Shown: positions 27,187 to 35,534, counted from the stretch's first letter. The stretch is DNA of 53,688 nt from Algibacter_G agarivorans (GCF_039543245.1 NZ_BAABJJ010000021.1:1-53688), one strand, 5' to 3'. Translations and numbers: made by a program. The notes: a model not told the origin generated them from the sequence alone.

Positions 27187-27456
27187 ATGAGTAAAATTAT
27201 GACCGTCGACGTCTTGTCGAGTATTAAAGGAGCGCAGCCATCAGAGGCTGTAAACAAATTATTTGAAGTGATTAAAAACGCGAATACAACAAATAATAAT
27301 GCTTTTAATAAAAATCATGATAATGCGGTGTCCCTAGATACTTTGAGAGACGATGTGGTTATGGATAGCTCTCAGATAGAAAAACAAATCATTATTGAAA
27401 ACTTCCCGAAAGAAAAAAACGGCTATTTAGTAGTTTCTAAAGTCATAGAAGAATAA
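27187..27456 (+). CDS. gatC: GatC-like subunit of aminoacyl-tRNA amidotransferase
   Basis: 89 residues. The C-terminal half fits the GatC tail: LDTLRDDVVMDSS, then a short helix, then ENFPKEKNGYLVVSKVIEE, matching the usual LREDVV...NAP...GYFxVPKVIE. In GatCAB this tail wraps around GatA and holds it to GatB. The N-terminal half is diverged: the usual helices are replaced by an Asn-rich part (NANTTNNNAFNKNHDN). The position, two bases before gatA, is that of gatC in many operons. If not GatC it is an unknown small partner. Confidence 0.55.
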   Translation: MSKIMTVDVLSSIKGAQPSEAVNKLFEVIKNANTTNNNAFNKNHDNAVSLDTLRDDVVMDSSQIEKQIIIENFPKEKNGYLVVSKVIEE

Positions 27457-27458
27457 TT

Positions 27459-28859
27459 ATGGACTCTCAAATACATAAGATTCATCAGCAATTGGTGAAT
27501 AAAAACATCACTTGCACAGCATTAGTACAAGAACGATTAGACGCTTTAAAGCAGAACACGAACAACACCGTAAATTCATTATTAGATACTTCGGCTCTAG
27601 ATTTAGCAGCTAAAGTGGATGCTAAAATCGCCAATGGTGAAACTATTGGTTTATTAGAAGGGATTCCTTTTGGAATTAAAGATGTGTATATGGTGCAAGG
27701 CACGCTTACTACTGCGAGTTCTGATTTACTTAAAAATTACAAAGCCGCATACACAGCAACAGCCATTCAAAAATTATTGGATGCTGGGGCTATACCTTTA
27801 GTAAAAGAAAACTGCGATAGTTTTGGTCACGGCTCATCTAGTGAAAACACCATTTTTGGCGCCGTTAAAAACGCGATAAACCCCGATTTAGTTGGTGGTG
27901 GTTCTAGTGGCGGTTCTGCGGTTAACGTTGCAAAAGATTACACCGTATTTTCTATTGGAGGCGACACGGGAGGCTCTGTTCGTCAACCTGCAGGTTATAA
28001 TAATGTGTATGGCTTAAAACCCACTTACGGACGTATTTCACGTTACGGGTTAATGGCTTATGCATCGTCCACAGACTGTGTTGGGCCTATTGCAAAATCT
28101 ATTGAAGACATCCGTATTGTTTTAAATGTGATGAGTGGCAAAGATGGTAAAGATCAAACCACTTACGCTTCCGCGGAAATATCTCAGGATGCTATTTCAA
28201 CTTCGGAAAGCATTAAAACCGTCGGTTACTTTAAAAACTTCATAGAAACCGATGCGATTGATGGACAAGTAAAATCTGATTTCTTGGCAGCTATAGAAAA
28301 AATAAAAGCCAAAGGCATTCAAGTGAAAGCTTTAGATTTCTTTGAGTCTGAAACTTTAGTATCTACATACTATACCTTAGCCATGGCAGAAACAGCCTCT
28401 AACTTATCTAGATTAGATGGCACCAATTACGGCAATCGTATTGAAGGCCATAACTTAATAGACAGCTATGCGGTAACACGTTCTGAGAATTTTTCAGAAG
28501 AAACAAAACGCAGAATTGTTGGTGGAAACCAAGTATTATCACAAGGATTTTCAGACGAAATTTATTTAAAAGGATTAAACCTTAGAGATCAAATTTCTGA
28601 AAACTTCGAAAAAGATTTCAAAGAAGTCGATATCATCATATCGCCGGTTACACCGAGCACACCACCTAAAATTGGCGATAGTTTAAAAGACCCATTGGCT
28701 ATGTATTTATCCGATGCGTATACGGTTGGCTTTAGCTTAGGACAATTACCAACGCTAACCGTACCACAAGGCACAGCAACAGGTTTACAAATTACGGCTG
28801 CAAAAAATAATGACGAACTCGTTTTGAAGTTTGCTAACTTCTTAAAAGACACGATATAA
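27459..28859 (+). CDS. gatA: Asp/Glu-tRNA amidotransferase subunit A
   Basis: 466 residues; glutaminase subunit of GatCAB, which supplies ammonia to amidate Asp-tRNA(Asn) or Glu-tRNA(Gln). The amidase-signature catalytic triad is visible: Lys in GIPFGIKDVYMV (about 76), the cis-Ser in GGGSSGGSAVNVA and the nucleophile Ser in GGDTGGSVRQPAGY. Length is slightly below the usual 480. The stop codon overlaps the start of the next gene by one base (TAATG), so translation is coupled to the gatB-aspS fusion. Confidence 0.92.
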   Translation: MDSQIHKIHQQLVNKNITCTALVQERLDALKQNTNNTVNSLLDTSALDLAAKVDAKIANGETIGLLEGIPFGIKDVYMVQGTLTTASSDLLKNYKAAYTATAIQKLLDAGAIPLVKENCDSFGHGSSSENTIFGAVKNAINPDLVGGGSSGGSAVNVAKDYTVFSIGGDTGGSVRQPAGYNNVYGLKPTYGRISRYGLMAYASSTDCVGPIAKSIEDIRIVLNVMSGKDGKDQTTYASAEISQDAISTSESIKTVGYFKNFIETDAIDGQVKSDFLAAIEKIKAKGIQVKALDFFESETLVSTYYTLAMAETASNLSRLDGTNYGNRIEGHNLIDSYAVTRSENFSEETKRRIVGGNQVLSQGFSDEIYLKGLNLRDQISENFEKDFKEVDIIISPVTPSTPPKIGDSLKDPLAMYLSDAYTVGFSLGQLPTLTVPQGTATGLQITAAKNNDELVLKFANFLKDTI

Positions 28860-31800
28860 TGGAATTAGAACAATTAAACGAGCTGCTTAAAAAGCATGAA
28901 TTAGAGTTAGTTATCGGTGTGGAAACCCACGTGCGATTAAATACCAAAACGAAGTTATTTTGCTCTTGTGCCAATCAAGAAATAGAAACCCCTAACCAAA
29001 ATATCTGTTCGGTGTGTACGGGACAAATGGGCGTTTTACCCGCTATTAATAAAGAAGCTATTAAAAAGGCTATTTATTTCGGGAAAGCGGTAAAATCAAC
29101 TTTCGAAAACGAAGTGATTTCTTGGGATAGAAAACATTATGAATATCCTGACAACCCGAAAAACATACAAATTACACAGTTTCATAACCCTGTAATTCCA
29201 GACGGACAAGTGTCTTGTTTCCGAAATGACGGCTCTCAGTTTACGGTTAATTTAACGCAGGTTCATATAGAGGAAGATGCCGCTAAATTAATGCACGAGA
29301 AAAAAATATCGTTAGTCGATTTTAACAAAGCTGGTGTACCTTTAATAGAAATTGTTACCCAACCTTGCATTCGTCATATAGAAGACGTGTCCACCTATGC
29401 GCAATACATTCATCGTATTGTTCAGAACATCGGAATTTCCGAAGCCAACCTTGAAAAAGGGGAATTCAAATCGGATGTGTCTGTATCACTTCGTAAAAAA
29501 CGCGATTATAATTTAAATCCACGTACCGAAATAAAAAACTTGAACTCGTTTAAGTTTATGGTCGACGCCTTAAAGGAAGAAGTTGAAAAACAACTCAACT
29601 ATTTCTTAGAACATGGCGCGTTTAGACCAGACCAAACCACGGTTTTATGGGATGCTGAATTAAAGCAAACCAAAACCATGCGTAAAAAGGAATTTGAAGC
29701 AGATTACCGTTTTATATCCGAACCAGATTTACCTTTTGTAAGCATTAAAGAGGTGGTAGAGTCTATTGATGTCGATTTAAGCACCTTGCCTTTTGCTGTA
29801 GAATCCATTTTAATAAAAGGTGGTGTGTTACCGCAAGACGCGAAGTTCTTTACAGCAGACTCCTTACGTTCGGAAACGTTTATTGCCATTAACAATGTGA
29901 TTAAAGACCCATCGTTTGTCGCCAAAACATTAGTCAATAATCTTGCTGCCGATGAGTATGCAGATATTCACAGCATAGCACATTTAATAGAGATTTTTCA
30001 GCTTTTTAAAGATGAAAAAATCACATCGGTTTTAGTACAAAACGCCATAACGTCTTATTTAAAAGACCGAAGTTTTGATTACAATCAGTATTTTGAAGAT
30101 AACACCATTTCAGAATCTCAAATAAAGGACGCTATTGTAAAAGTGATTTCAGAAAATGAAGCCATTGCTATCGACATTCAATCTGGAAACCAAGGAAAAG
30201 CTGGTATTCTAGTTGGAAAAGTGATTGGGATAATTGGAAAAGGCGCTTCAGGAAAAGTGATTCGTGAGGGGATTTTGGAAGCGCTTGCTGGAAAAATTGA
30301 CGGAAGACGGAAGACGGAAGACGGAAGCTCAGCTAAACAACAAACACCTCAACAACAAACTACAAAAAAGGAAGAAGAAGTTTTACCAGAAATCCCTTTA
30401 GTAATAAAAGAGGAATACCGAACCCATGTAATCTCTGATATTTCAGATGAAAGCATTAACGAAAACGTCACCTTTTCTGGATGGGTGTCTAGTGTGCGTG
30501 ACCATGGCGAATTAATTTTTATCGATTTACGCGATTCTAGTACACAAGTGTTCCAAGTACGATTAAGTAGAGAATCGTTTGCTAATTTAGATGAGTTGGT
30601 AAAATTGAAACCAGAATCGGTTATTACCGTATCTGGAACCATTGTACAACGTAAAGAAGACGATTATAACGCTGCTTTAAGAACGGGTAAAATAGAATTA
30701 GAAGCCAAAGATTTAGAAATCCTAAACCTTTCTAAAACCTTACCTTTTGAAATAAAACGAGCAACAAAAACCAATGAAAATGTTCGTTTTCAATATAAAT
30801 ATTTAGACCACAGAAATGATGATGTCCGTCGTGTGATTGTAAATCGCCACAAAGTCATCAAAATGATGCGTGATATTTTAGACGCCGAAGATTTCCTTGA
30901 AATAGAAACCCCTATTTTAAGCGCAGGAACCGACGAAGGCGCGCGCGAATTTATTGTACCAACACGTAAGCAAGCCGGCTCGTTCTATACACTGCCACAA
31001 GCACCTCAGCAATTCAAACAAATGTTGATGGTTTCTGGTTACGAAAAGTATTTCCAGTTGGCACGTTGTTTTAGAGATGAAGATTCTCGTGGCGACCGTC
31101 AACCAGAATTCACGCAATTGGATATTGAAATGGCCTATGCCAGTATGCAACAAATTATCGATTTGAACACGAAAATGTTCAATGGTATTGTTGAAAACAT
31201 ATATGGTAAAAAATGGATTCTACATCCGTTTGAAGTCATTACCTATAAAGACGCTATGGATTATTATGGCTGCGACCGTCCAGATTTACGCTTCGGCTTA
31301 AAACTACAAGACATTACAGCTATTGTAAAAGACACCACCTTCCAAGTATTTAGTAAACCTATTGACGAAGGCGGTATTGTAAAATGTATTAAAGTATCTG
31401 CTGAAGAGCAAGGCAACAAACGTTTATCTAAAGGTCAGATTGAAAAACTAACCGCCATAGCGCAACAACACGGTTTAGGTGGTTTAGCGTATATTATTGT
31501 GAACGAAAATGATTTGCAATCGCCAATTATTAAGTTTTTAGGTGAAGATATTGCTGCAGGAATCATCAAAACGACAAATGCGCAAGTTGGCGATGTTGTA
31601 TTCTTCTCTGCTGCAGATTATACTACAGCAAATAAAGCTTTAGATGCTGTTCGTCAAGCATTAGGCAAAATGCTCCGTTTAATCAACCCGAAGGAATTAA
31701 GACCTGCTTGGGTTGTAGATTTCCCGATGTTTGAAAAAACAGATGAAGGCCGTTGGACGTTTACACACAACCCATTCTCCATGCCTGCTATTTATGATAT

Positions 31801-32197
31801 TGACAAACACATGAATGGTAAAGAGGAGGAGATTGGAAGCATCATCGCGCAACAATACGATTTAATCTTAAACGGTTACGAAATTGGTGGTGGCTCTGTG
31901 CGTGCGCATAAACCTGAAATTTTAGAAGCCACGTACAAAAACATGGGCTATAACAAAGAAGAGATGATGAAGAGCGTTGGCACCATGTATAAAGCGTTCC
32001 ATTATGGCGCACCGCCACACGGCGGTATTGCTTGGGGTGTAGATAGATTGATGATGATTTTAGAGAAAAAAGCCTCTATTAGAGAAGTGATGGCATTCCC
32101 AAAAACAGGAACTAGCGAAGATTTACTGTTTGGTGCGCCTTCTCAATTATCTGATAAAAAGGTAGAGGAGATGAATGTTAGGGTTATTAGGAAGTGA
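28859..32197 (+). CDS. Fused amidotransferase subunit GatB and aspartyl-tRNA synthetase
   Basis: One uninterrupted 1112-codon frame. Residues 1-480 are a full GatB: the kinase-like core with GVETHVRLNTKTKLFC and the zinc cysteines CSC...CSVC, and the C-terminal YqeY-like tail ending VIREGILEAL. A linker of about 45 residues, Gln/Lys/Glu-rich, is encoded partly by four GACGGAA heptamers. Residues from about 525 are a full bacterial AspRS: OB-fold anticodon domain, class II motif 2 (FRDEDSRGDRQPEFTQLD), GAD insertion, and motif 3 (GIAWGVDRLMM). It should charge tRNA with Asp and amidate it within one protein plus GatC and GatA. The AspRS is unlike the usual flavobacterial one I remember and may be a second, acquired copy. 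Confidence 0.9.
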   Translation: MELEQLNELLKKHELELVIGVETHVRLNTKTKLFCSCANQEIETPNQNICSVCTGQMGVLPAINKEAIKKAIYFGKAVKSTFENEVISWDRKHYEYPDNPKNIQITQFHNPVIPDGQVSCFRNDGSQFTVNLTQVHIEEDAAKLMHEKKISLVDFNKAGVPLIEIVTQPCIRHIEDVSTYAQYIHRIVQNIGISEANLEKGEFKSDVSVSLRKKRDYNLNPRTEIKNLNSFKFMVDALKEEVEKQLNYFLEHGAFRPDQTTVLWDAELKQTKTMRKKEFEADYRFISEPDLPFVSIKEVVESIDVDLSTLPFAVESILIKGGVLPQDAKFFTADSLRSETFIAINNVIKDPSFVAKTLVNNLAADEYADIHSIAHLIEIFQLFKDEKITSVLVQNAITSYLKDRSFDYNQYFEDNTISESQIKDAIVKVISENEAIAIDIQSGNQGKAGILVGKVIGIIGKGASGKVIREGILEALAGKIDGRRKTEDGSSAKQQTPQQQTTKKEEEVLPEIPLVIKEEYRTHVISDISDESINENVTFSGWVSSVRDHGELIFIDLRDSSTQVFQVRLSRESFANLDELVKLKPESVITVSGTIVQRKEDDYNAALRTGKIELEAKDLEILNLSKTLPFEIKRATKTNENVRFQYKYLDHRNDDVRRVIVNRHKVIKMMRDILDAEDFLEIETPILSAGTDEGAREFIVPTRKQAGSFYTLPQAPQQFKQMLMVSGYEKYFQLARCFRDEDSRGDRQPEFTQLDIEMAYASMQQIIDLNTKMFNGIVENIYGKKWILHPFEVITYKDAMDYYGCDRPDLRFGLKLQDITAIVKDTTFQVFSKPIDEGGIVKCIKVSAEEQGNKRLSKGQIEKLTAIAQQHGLGGLAYIIVNENDLQSPIIKFLGEDIAAGIIKTTNAQVGDVVFFSAADYTTANKALDAVRQALGKMLRLINPKELRPAWVVDFPMFEKTDEGRWTFTHNPFSMPAIYDIDKHMNGKEEEIGSIIAQQYDLILNGYEIGGGSVRAHKPEILEATYKNMGYNKEEMMKSVGTMYKAFHYGAPPHGGIAWGVDRLMMILEKKASIREVMAFPKTGTSEDLLFGAPSQLSDKKVEEMNVRVIRK
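30299..30327 (+). repeat. Heptamer tandem repeat (GACGGAA)4 inside the fusion gene
   Basis: Four perfect copies of GACGGAA (30299-30326) plus one more G, read in frame as DGRRKTEDGS. They fall exactly between the GatB and AspRS parts. The unit length of seven is not a multiple of three, so gain or loss of one copy would break the frame. Confidence 0.9.
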
Positions 32198-32636
32198 TTT
32201 AGTTTTATAAAAAAGACATAAGTACATTACAAAAATATTGTATGTTGAATGCTAATCTGAACGCTCCTAAGACATTGGAAACCTTCTTTTTAATAGCTTT
32301 TCGACTTTAGTTTATACTGAGTTTAGTCGAAGTACTCAGTATAAACTAAATCGATGGGCTCAATGTGACACTTTTATTTTTGTCATGTACTAATATTTTT
32401 TGTCATGTACTAAAAGAAAAGACATGTATTTAACCCAACTATCTTAAATACAAAACCATAGAGACGTTTTATGGATTTCATTTTGCCAAAAACCAAAAAC
32501 CCGATTTTTGTTATTTAGGATTTCCGTTTAATTCATGGCTTTAGTTTTCAATAAATCATATTCTTGAATTTTTAATTTCACTGAAAAACTATTTCAAAAA
32601 AAACAACCTACCAGTAAGAATTTATTTCGTATTTTA
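32198..32636. other. Intergenic region before the recombinase, with palindrome and direct repeat
   Basis: No gene. A perfect 17-bp inverted repeat (TTTAGTTTATACTGAGT at 32306-32322 and its complement at 32334-32350, 11-base loop) could end gatB-aspS transcription. It resembles a dispersed flavobacterial palindrome. A direct repeat of TTTTTGTCATGTACTAA (32377-32393 and 32397-32413, period 20) lies between it and the recombinase. It may be an operator for that gene. The accessory region starts here. Confidence 0.55.
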
Positions 32637-33782
32637 ATGCTCAAAACAAATAAATTGGCAGATATACCAACTATAACATTACTCCCACTTTGGCATAACC
32701 AGACTAAACAAATTGCCATAAATTTCAAATATGATGAATCCGTTAAAGAATACATCGAAAATTTCCCTGAAACCAAATGGAGCGATACACATAAAACCTT
32801 TTACACATCATACCACAAAACACGCCTAAATGAGCTGTTCCTTTATTTTAGGCAAAAAAAATGGTACGTAAATTATGAAGCCTTTAAAAACAATAGCCTT
32901 CCTGCCAAAATTGCTCCTGCCAAGCAAATTACGCTTCCTTTGCTAAAAGACGAACAAGCCAATGAACTTAACAGGTTTAAAAAATGGTTGGAACAAAAAC
33001 GCTTTAGTCAAAATACAGTAAACACTTATGCAGAAGTAACTGCTTTCTTTTTACGTTACATGAATTTAAAAAACCTTACCCAAATAACGGCAAGAACCAT
33101 TGAACAGTTTAATTACGATTTTATTTTTGTGGCCAAAAAATCGATCTCTTACCAGAATCAATGCATTAGCGGCATTAAACACCTCATAGATTTTAAAGGT
33201 TTAGCTATTGACACTTTAAACATCCAACGTCCAAATAAGGATAAAAAATTACCAAATATTTTAAGCAAACAAGAAGTAAAAGCCTTATTTGAAGCCACAA
33301 AAAACTTAAAACACAAAGTGTTGTTGAGCCTGACCTATTCCGCCGGTTTACGTATAGGCGAAACTTTAAGTATAAAACCAAAAGATATAGATTTTGAACG
33401 CGGATTAATACATATTAAATCTGCCAAAGGGAAAAAGGATAGATATACTTTATTATCACAAGGCTTAATTCCACTGCTACAAACCTATATAGACCACTAC
33501 AACCCTAAGGTTTTTTTATTTGAAGGCAGATATGATGCACCTTATACCCAAGTAAGTGCAAGACAAGTACTCAAAAAATCGTTGAAAAAGGCGAACATAA
33601 AAAAATACGCAACGCTACATACCTTACGCCATAGTTTTGCTACCCACTTGTTAGAAAGTGGCACCGATATCAGATATATACAAGAACTTCTGGGGCATAA
33701 CAGTCCAAAAACTACCATGATTTACACGCATGTATCAACAACTAACTTAAAAGATATTAAAAATCCTTTCGACAATCTGTAA
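32637..33782 (+). CDS. Tyrosine recombinase of the cassette array
   Basis: 381 residues. An N-terminal extra domain (about 1-100, including WSDTHKTFYTSYHKTRL) is followed by a SAM-like core-binding domain (about 105-195) and the catalytic domain. All active-site residues are present: Arg239 (AGLRIGE), Lys264 (AKGKKDR), His328 and Arg331 (HTLRHSFATHLL), His354 (LLGHNSPKTT) and Tyr363 (MIYTHV). The end IKNPFDNL resembles the IntI C-terminus. The additional segment that marks integron integrases between the Lys and HxxR regions is absent. It lies 127 bases upstream of the first cassette and points the same way. I infer that it acts on the attC-like sites. Confidence 0.9.
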   Translation: MLKTNKLADIPTITLLPLWHNQTKQIAINFKYDESVKEYIENFPETKWSDTHKTFYTSYHKTRLNELFLYFRQKKWYVNYEAFKNNSLPAKIAPAKQITLPLLKDEQANELNRFKKWLEQKRFSQNTVNTYAEVTAFFLRYMNLKNLTQITARTIEQFNYDFIFVAKKSISYQNQCISGIKHLIDFKGLAIDTLNIQRPNKDKKLPNILSKQEVKALFEATKNLKHKVLLSLTYSAGLRIGETLSIKPKDIDFERGLIHIKSAKGKKDRYTLLSQGLIPLLQTYIDHYNPKVFLFEGRYDAPYTQVSARQVLKKSLKKANIKKYATLHTLRHSFATHLLESGTDIRYIQELLGHNSPKTTMIYTHVSTTNLKDIKNPFDNL

Positions 33783-33839
33783 GAAAGTAACTATATTAGC
33801 ATATGAAAAAATTACCCCTGTTTAATAAGGGAGGAATAT

Positions 33840-33941
33840 ATGATGAAAAAGCATCGTTATCCCTCCAAATTGACACATTATAGAGGGTTTAATAATCCAT
33901 ATAAACAAGTTCTACGCAATTTGAAAAAACATCGTGCTTAA
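33840..33941 (+). CDS. Possible leader ORF across the attI-like site
   Basis: 33 codons giving a basic peptide (MMKKHRYPSKLTHYRGFNN...). It is preceded by GGGAGG six bases before the ATG, a strong ribosome-binding site and rare in this phylum. GGGAGGA pairs with TCCCTCC at 33860-33866, so the site may be hidden in a hairpin. The frame runs through the cassette junction at 33909 and stops six bases before the first cassette gene. It may help translation of whichever cassette is first, as the small attI1 ORF does in class 1 integrons. Existence is not certain. Confidence 0.35.
   Translation: MMKKHRYPSKLTHYRGFNNPYKQVLRNLKKHRA
33897..33911 (+). other. attI-like recombination half site
   Basis: CCATATAAACAAGTT has the layout of the right arms of the array sites (CATACACAAACACGTT type) but no partner left arm exists upstream. 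GTTCTACGCA (33909-33918) is the exact complement of the bases opening the first cassette's own site at 34615-34624. Crossover by analogy would fall between G and TT at 33909-33910. Confidence 0.6.
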
Positions 33942-33947
33942 AAGAAA

Positions 33948-34376
33948 ATGAAATTAACAAACGACCAATTTGAGGCTTCAGCTTATATTTTTGAAAAAGC
34001 TAACGGAAATAAAAAATCGGAATACGAAGAAAAAGTAATTGCCGAATCTGGATTAAACAATCTAAAACCAATTGAATTGGAAAATCAAATTATCAAAGGA
34101 ATAGACAGCGGACTTTACTCGGACTCAAAAGAACGAATAAGTGCCTATTGGTCATTAAGTAAAATTCACAAAAACGAATTAATTCCGAACTTTAGAAAGT
34201 GGCTTAAAACTGAACTCGAAAACGAAAATTCAGATACAGTTTATCAATTGATGATTGCATTAGGAAATTTAGAAGAACCTATTTTTAATCTCGACAGAAA
34301 TGGAAGTTCTGCTTTTAATGAAACGGAATTGAATTTGAGAGATGCAAGAGAATATTTAAATAAAAAGCAGAAATAA
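33948..34376 (+). CDS. Cassette 1 protein, unknown function (helical)
   Basis: 142 residues, highly charged and probably all-helical, without signal or membrane segment. The pattern around KERISAYWSLSKIHKNELIPNFRKWLKTEL and DTVYQLMIALGNLEEPIF resembles paired helices of HEAT-like repeats. No family is recognised. It is the first gene after the attI-like site and its stop is one base from the start of the following membrane protein gene, so the two are translated together. Such pairs in mobile arrays are sometimes toxin/immunity or effector pairs, but nothing here proves that. Confidence 0.6.
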   Translation: MKLTNDQFEASAYIFEKANGNKKSEYEEKVIAESGLNNLKPIELENQIIKGIDSGLYSDSKERISAYWSLSKIHKNELIPNFRKWLKTELENENSDTVYQLMIALGNLEEPIFNLDRNGSSAFNETELNLRDAREYLNKKQK

Positions 34377-34377
34377 T

Positions 34378-34602
34378 ATGGAACCAAGTCTTTTGACTTC
34401 AATTATTGGAATCGTCATATTTACAACAATTATGTATTTCGGATTTAAATATGCTAATGGAAAATGGAAAGTATCAGAATCTAAAAAAGCTGACTATCTG
34501 AATTGGACAGAAAAGCACGGGAAAAATATAAAAAAGGGAATAATTATAATATCAATAATTTACGGAGTTTCGATGTTAATTCAAATTTCGAGTTTGATTT
34601 AG
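34378..34602 (+). CDS. Cassette 1 small membrane protein
   Basis: 74 residues. Two hydrophobic helices (about 5-22 and 52-72) are joined by a charged, Lys- and Trp-containing loop (YANGKWKVSESKKADYLNWTEKHGKNIKK). It follows the first cassette gene by one base and ends 14 bases before the attC-like site. No family is recognised. Confidence 0.6.
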   Translation: MEPSLLTSIIGIVIFTTIMYFGFKYANGKWKVSESKKADYLNWTEKHGKNIKKGIIIISIIYGVSMLIQISSLI

Positions 34603-34615
34603 CGGAATAAAAACT

Positions 34616-34750
34616 GCGTAGAACACCGTGTATAATTCATTGCTAGTTATAGCCTACTTACGAAAGTCCTCGCGGACTTTCTATCTGTGATTTATTTGCT
34701 AACTTTAGTGCTTAAAACGCAACGAAATCATACACAAACACGTTACCTGC
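34616..34750 (+). repeat. attC-like site 1
   Basis: Left arm GCGTAGAACACCGTGTATAA, right arm CATACACAAACACGTTACC. Inner stems GTGTAT/ATACAC and TTGC/GCAA pair, and a central hairpin GAAAGTCC-TCGC-GGACTTTC is present. It closes the cassette that starts at 33909. About three quarters of its length is shared with site 7. Confidence 0.8.
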
Positions 34751-34784
34751 AAGTTGAAAAAACCGAACCGAATCCAAATCAAAT

Positions 34785-35534
34785 ATGAGTAAAAGACTTT
34801 ATCTGAATTTATTTTTGAGTTTACTCATATTACTAATAGGTTATTATTTTTCTTCTGGACTTAACGACTTTTGGACAAGTAGAATTATTAATATTTTGTC
34901 AATTATTTTAGCTGGATTTTTCCTTATTAAATTTAATCCAAGCTTGCTTCCGAAAAAAGAAAACTCAACTTTCCGAATTATATACCTTTTCCCAATTATT
35001 ATCGGAATTATTGGACTCTTTTTAGCAACTTATTTTATTCCATTATTAGTTTATAATTTAATGGAATGGCAATGGACTGACCAAATTAGACCAACGCAGT
35101 CTGAATTACCAAGATATTTGATTTTACTAACTCTTTGGGCTTTTTTCGAGGAGATATACTTTCGTAGAATTATATCACAGAAATTATTTAACGAAAAAGG
35201 ATTTTCTAAAGCAATCTGGGTTTCTGCTTTAATTTTTAGTATTGCTCACATTTTTTCAGAAAATGGTTTGTTTGGACCTTTTATTGGCGGAATAGTTTTG
35301 GGTTATATTTATTTAAAGACAAGAAATATTTGGTTGAGTATTTTAACACATTTAGCTTTTAATCTGACAAGTTTTTTTGTGTCACCAAAGCTAACTGAAA
35401 ATCTTGCTGATTTTAATTCTTATCAAAAAATATCGCTTCTAATAATATTAGGTTTTGGACTGATTTTGACAATGATTTTGATTATAAAAAAACAGACGAA
35501 TAATAAACAAACGGAATTAAAAACCAGCAGGTAA
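34785..35534 (+). CDS. CPBP-family intramembrane glutamic protease
   Basis: 249 residues with about seven membrane helices. The catalytic motif EExxxR is present as FFEEIYFRRIIS near residue 120. The second and third motif histidines are in FSIAHIFSENG and ILTHLAFNLTSF. Members include the CAAX prenyl protease homologues and bacteriocin-related immunity proteins; the substrate of this one is unknown. Sole gene of cassette 2. Its TAA stop lies within the first bases of the attC-like site (GTAAC), a compact arrangement typical of cassettes. Confidence 0.85.
   Translation: MSKRLYLNLFLSLLILLIGYYFSSGLNDFWTSRIINILSIILAGFFLIKFNPSLLPKKENSTFRIIYLFPIIIGIIGLFLATYFIPLLVYNLMEWQWTDQIRPTQSELPRYLILLTLWAFFEEIYFRRIISQKLFNEKGFSKAIWVSALIFSIAHIFSENGLFGPFIGGIVLGYIYLKTRNIWLSILTHLAFNLTSFFVSPKLTENLADFNSYQKISLLIILGFGLILTMILIIKKQTNNKQTELKTSR

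Noticed and set aside
28859..32197. Assembly error joining gatB and aspS
   Set aside because: The frame stays open through a plausible linker of about 45 residues, both domains are complete, and no stop or duplicated sequence is seen. The heptamer repeat does make re-reading worthwhile.
32637..33782. Classical integron integrase IntI
   Set aside because: The catalytic residues fit any tyrosine recombinase, but the IntI-specific segment is absent and the gene is not divergent from the array.
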